A DNA stretch of 24,279 bases, taken from positions 1 through 24,279 of IMG/VR virus record IMGVR_UViG_3300042503_000036, one strand, 5' to 3'. Source of the stretch: a virus. A program made the translations under genes and the position numbers. Positions 22,318-24,279 of the stretch are shown here, piece after piece (position 1 is the stretch's first letter; each line of letters starts with the position of its first letter). The notes under the pieces were generated by a model. That model saw nothing but the letters and a program-made list of their open reading frames with translations, did not search any database and was not told the origin of the DNA.

Positions 22318-22769
22318 TAACAGATAGTCATTTCATTAGGAACAACAATATCAAACGTCATAGCCCAACCTGCCAGATTGTTCTCAAAACGCTCTGAGAA
22401 TGGCTCTAAAGTGGCTTCATCTTCAATTACAACCTTAGCATCCCACAAGCTACCGGCTTTCATTAGTTTGTAAGCTCTGATAAGTACAGAATGCATTGCA
22501 TTTAGCGCATCTGTTTCGTTATCCATACCATAGAATAAATCCGTATCCTGCGCTTTGCTTAGATCAACTATATCCATTGCCATAATAGTTATATTGTAAC
22601 GTATTACAAACTCCTCAGCAGTTGAGTTGTTGATCATAATATGAACCAACGGAAAGATAGTTTTCTTGTTTAAGTCAATAGAAAATATATCTCCTTGCGT
22701 TATTTCGTTAACTACTGGATCCGAAGCAAAATGCGCTCTTAAGGTATCTATGGTTGTAAAGTAATTCAT
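22317..22769 (-). CDS. Tail terminator / completion-like protein
   Basis: A 150-aa protein with an N-terminal helix (F-T-T-I-D-T-L-R-A-H-F), strands F-P-L-V-H-I-M-I-N-N-S and V-I-R-Y-N-I-T-I-M-A-M-D-I-V, the D-x-x-x-x-T-D-x-F-Y segment, a long helix (D-A-L-N-A-M-H-S-V-L-I-R-A-Y-K-L) and a final strand W-A-M-T-F-D-I-V-V-P. This alpha/beta layout fits tail terminator proteins of siphophages. The ATG at 22769 forms ATGA with the stop of the -1 frame of the chaperone gene, linking the two. The assignment is from pattern and neighbours. Confidence 0.65.
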   Translation of the reverse strand: MNYFTTIDTLRAHFASDPVVNEITQGDIFSIDLNKKTIFPLVHIMINNSTAEEFVIRYNITIMAMDIVDLSKAQDTDLFYGMDNETDALNAMHSVLIRAYKLMKAGSLWDAKVVIEDEATLEPFSERFENNLAGWAMTFDIVVPNEMTIC

Positions 22770-23038
22770 CGTCTTAATCTATCAAGTTGTCTTTTTTCAA
22801 TTTCGTTTTTCTGCTGTTCAAAAGTGAGAAATGTGAGGCATTTAGTAAGTCTAAGTTTGGCAACCTCATCGAACTTTGTAACGTCTCCTTTAGCGAGTGC
22901 ATATAAGCTTTGATACCATCCCCATTGCTTTGCAAATTGAGCTGTTTCGCTAAAATCGTCAACGTTTCCGGATTCTTCTTGATCTCCTTCTCCAAATAAT
23001 TGAGGATAGCCGGCATTAATTCGTTTCCTAAATTCCAA
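22766..23038 (-). CDS. Tail assembly chaperone, -1 frame C-terminal extension
   Basis: Read in the -1 frame after the slip site, this segment adds 90 residues to the first 165 of the upstream frame, making a 255-aa fusion. Its core Q-W-G-W-Y-Q-S-L-Y-A-L-A-K-G-D-V-T-K-F-D-E-V is a strong family-like motif of phage tail chaperone extensions, followed by a helical L-T-F-E-Q-Q-K-N-E-I-E-K tail. Codons are A/T-ending like the rest of the genome. The frame has no ATG; only a TTG at 23062 could serve as an independent start. Its TGA overlaps the next ATG (ATGA), the junction style used throughout the window, which favours this as the native end of the gene. Confidence 0.7.
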   Translation of the reverse strand: MEFRKRINAGYPQLFGEGDQEESGNVDDFSETAQFAKQWGWYQSLYALAKGDVTKFDEVAKLRLTKCLTFLTFEQQKNEIEKRQLDRLRR

Positions 23039-23532
23039 AAAAAAAGCGATGCGGCAATACAAACATCAAGCGGAGCATTTTTCATTAACTCCTCCATTTC
23101 TGGCTTTGGATCATACTCGGCAATCTGATATTTATTGCCTTGTTTCTTTGTGATCGGCCTGTAAAGTTTAGCCATTGCTTTGTGAAATGATTGCCAGCTA
23201 TTTAAAGTGCTTTCTAAATCTACGTACTCAGCAAATGTGATCTCTTCAAGTTCCGGAATAAATCCAAACTCAATATCTCCGATCTTAAACGTAGGTTTAA
23301 ACTTTGGCTTTACATCAAACAATGTAATAAAATGAGCAACCAACTCCTGTAAAGACGTAAGCTTTATTTTTACAATATCCTTTAGCTGAATATCGCAAAA
23401 GATCTCAATCATCTTCTGGGCCACAAATTCCTCATCATTGGATTTTTCCTGCATATCAATATAAGCTTGGTAACGCTTTAACGTTATTTCACTTAGATCA
23501 GTAGGTACATTTATTTTTAAATCCATACTCAT
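22774..23532 (-). CDS. Tail assembly chaperone, zero-frame product (252 aa)
   Basis: A 252-aa protein starting MSMDLKINVPTDLSEITLKRYQ. Residues 1-162 form a conserved-looking alpha/beta domain with D-E-E-F-V-A-Q-K-M-I-E-I-F-C and G-F-I-P-E-L-E-E-I-T-F-A-E-Y-V-D-L, a pattern seen in chaperone-type tail proteins of Bacteroidetes phages. At codons 163-166 (CTT TTT TTT TGG) lies a T9 run, 23045-23037. Beyond it the zero frame stays open for 87 codons, but its third positions become richer in G and C, unlike neighbouring genes. A second frame becomes the better coding frame there. The chaperone role is inferred from frameshift layout and tail-gene context. It would coat the tape measure during tail assembly. 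Confidence 0.7.
   Translation of the reverse strand: MSMDLKINVPTDLSEITLKRYQAYIDMQEKSNDEEFVAQKMIEIFCDIQLKDIVKIKLTSLQELVAHFITLFDVKPKFKPTFKIGDIEFGFIPELEEITFAEYVDLESTLNSWQSFHKAMAKLYRPITKKQGNKYQIAEYDPKPEMEELMKNAPLDVCIAASLFFWNLGNELMPAILNYLEKEIKKNPETLTILAKQLNLQSNGDGIKAYMHSLKETLQSSMRLPNLDLLNASHFSLLNSRKTKLKKDNLID
23038..23044 (-). promoter_or_regulatory. -1 ribosomal frameshift slippery heptamer
   Basis: In the chaperone zero frame the heptamer is T TTT TTT (X XXY YYZ form) inside a T9 run, followed by TGG. A one-base backward slip joins residue 165 to the -1 frame. I see no obvious strong stem-loop just downstream; the stimulator, if any, was not identified by eye. Confidence 0.65.
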
Positions 23533-23537
23533 ATAAC

Positions 23538-23705
23538 TTATTTTTTAGTTTGTTGTTGCACGTAGTTATACGCTTCACGTAGCATTATTAAGTGAACTCG
23601 CAACTTCTGGGGGTTATTAAAGATTATTTGTATCCGTTTTCCTGTACGGTGTTGTATGTAAGCCTCGACTACATAGCACATTGCTCTTGTGTAATCTTCA
23701 GCCAT
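23538..23705 (-). CDS. Hypothetical 55-aa protein between terminase and chaperone
   Basis: An ATG at 23705 shares its base with the TAA that closes the displaced terminase frame (TAATG). It opens a 55-codon frame (MAEDYTRAMCYVVEAYIQHR...) that stops at 23538, six bases before the chaperone start. The product is basic and helical (K-L-R-V-H-L-I-M-L-R-E-A-Y-N-Y-V-Q-Q-Q). The coupling to the terminase end in the displaced frame is itself evidence for where terminase originally stopped. The function is unknown. Confidence 0.62.
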   Translation of the reverse strand: MAEDYTRAMCYVVEAYIQHRTGKRIQIIFNNPQKLRVHLIMLREAYNYVQQQTKK

Positions 23706-23848
23706 TAGCGAATGTTATAAGTACCGTAGTTTTTCTTTAGGCCTAACGTTTCCATTTCGTGATATCTCAAAGCATCTATGGCGTGATCCAATCCACCGGC
23801 AGGGTTTCTGCCTCTGTTTCCTGACCTGTCAACATCCCAACAGTAATT
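23705..23848 (-). pseudogene. Displaced C-terminal tail of terminase large subunit (-1 frame)
   Basis: In the frame one base behind the main terminase frame, 47 residues read as the expected family C-terminus: N-Y-C-W-D-V-D, then P-A-G-G-L-D-H-A-I-D-A-L-R-Y-H-E-M, ending N-Y-G-T-Y-N-I-R and TAA at 23705. This holds the third catalytic Asp cluster. About five family residues between N-L and N-Y (usually I-K-E-L-R) are missing, so a short deletion, not a single-base slip, explains the break. Confidence 0.75.
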
Positions 23849-24279
23849 AGGTTTGTACTTTGTTTGGTTACTAAATACTCTTGCTGTTGCATAACATCAA
23901 TACCGTAGTTAATTGAATCTTTGCCTTTCGTTACTCCTTTAATCGTCTTTCCGTAGCGTTTAATCTCATCAATACTTTTTGGTTCTGAACTATCAGCATA
24001 AATAATAACGCCAGACGGTAGTGCTTTGGCAATATCAGAGTTAAGCATTCCATTACGGTAAACTAATTCGTTTACTATTCGCTTTCCATTCCAATTATAA
24101 ACCTCAATGATTGCTGTTGGATCATTAGTATATCCAAAGTCAAGTCCTATTCCAACCAAACGTGCATCTTGCGGTACTTTATCAATTTCTTTCCAATTCT
24201 CAAATATTACGCCCTCAAGCATACCTACTTCTCCTAATCCATACACTCGCCACCAATTAGCCCAATATGAACTCGTAGC
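23776..24279 (-). CDS. Terminase large subunit, C-terminal nuclease part, frame-disrupted and cut by window edge
   Basis: The frame is open through the right window edge; the first visible residues are ATSSYWANWWRVYGLGE. The nuclease domain is clear: G-I-G-L-D-F-G-Y-T-N-D-P-T-A-I with the first catalytic Asp, and V-I-I-Y-A-D-S-S-E-P-K-S-I with the second. After S-T-N-L (about residue 143 of the visible part) the frame yields 24 residues (ending V-D-W-I-T-P) unlike the family and stops at 23776. The third acidic motif (D-H-A-I-D-A) lies in the -1 frame just below. As sequenced, the nuclease would lack it. Terminase cuts and translocates phage DNA into the prohead, and the ATPase part is outside the window. 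Confidence 0.8.
   Translation of the reverse strand, partial: ATSSYWANWWRVYGLGEVGMLEGVIFENWKEIDKVPQDARLVGIGLDFGYTNDPTAIIEVYNWNGKRIVNELVYRNGMLNSDIAKALPSGVIIYADSSEPKSIDEIKRYGKTIKGVTKGKDSINYGIDVMQQQEYLVTKQSTNLITVGMLTGQETEAETLPVDWITP

Noticed and set aside
22766-23062. Independent 98-aa gene with a TTG start at 23062
   Set aside because: The start codon is weak and lies inside the upstream coding region; the frame is better explained as the -1 extension reached through the T9 slip site.
23705-23855. Programmed frameshift in terminase
   Set aside because: The junction sequence is not a slippery heptamer, and about five family residues are missing at the junction, so a deletion explains it better than a slip.
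1-24279. CRISPR arrays, tRNA genes, insertion sequences, att sites
   Set aside because: No spaced direct-repeat array, cloverleaf, transposase gene or terminal inverted repeats were seen by eye. A tRNA scan would settle the tRNA point.

Overview
The window is a 24.3-kb piece of a tailed-phage genome (lytic phage or prophage). All supported genes lie on the minus strand, so transcription runs from high to low coordinates. The sequence is AT-rich. Genes are tightly packed, with many ATGA or TAATG start/stop overlaps. Starts have A/T-rich leaders rather than Shine-Dalgarno sites, and three promoters carry the Bacteroidetes -7 box TAnnTTTG. This points to a phage of Bacteroidetes, most likely Flavobacteriia, with siphovirus morphology: there is a tape measure and a tail-tube candidate but no sheath. 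No integrase, repressor or tRNA is visible here.

In transcription order the late region (24.3 to 6.4 kb) contains: the C-terminal part of the large terminase, which is frame-disrupted; a 55-aa protein; a tail assembly chaperone with an apparent -1 frameshift site; two neck/tail-completion proteins; two distal-tail/baseplate proteins; the tape measure; a prohead protease; a Cys-rich small protein; a scaffold-like protein; the major capsid protein; a major tail protein; a portal with a MuF-like C-terminus; a head-tail connector; small proteins; a tail fibre; and a lysis cassette (two small membrane proteins, a putative unimolecular spanin and an L,D-transpeptidase-fold lysin). Tail genes precede head genes and the portal lies after the capsid, so the order is permuted relative to lambda or HK97. 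Intrinsic terminators follow the capsid gene, the major tail gene and the lysin gene.

The early/replication region (6.3 kb to the left edge) starts at a promoter near 6.29 kb. It holds five small proteins of unknown function, then a second promoter driving a compact structured RNA (about 5055-4964) that ends in a terminator-like hairpin. Next come a 57-aa protein, a winged-helix replication initiator that contains six tandem 11-bp repeats (candidate iterons/origin), a RecA/DnaB-type ATPase, a coiled-coil protein, a zinc-finger protein, a NinG-like protein and a PD-(D/E)XK-like nuclease. A third promoter-like box precedes two small genes, an ERF single-strand annealing protein and a YqaJ-type exonuclease. 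Together these form a replication and recombination module that would generate DNA for packaging.

The items most worth a second look are the T9 frameshift site in the chaperone gene, the small deletion that splits the terminase nuclease domain, the promoter-plus-pseudoknot RNA, the iteron array inside the initiator gene, and the single-gene spanin. No gene-free stretch exceeds 300 bases; the longest (6239-6407) holds a terminator and a promoter.
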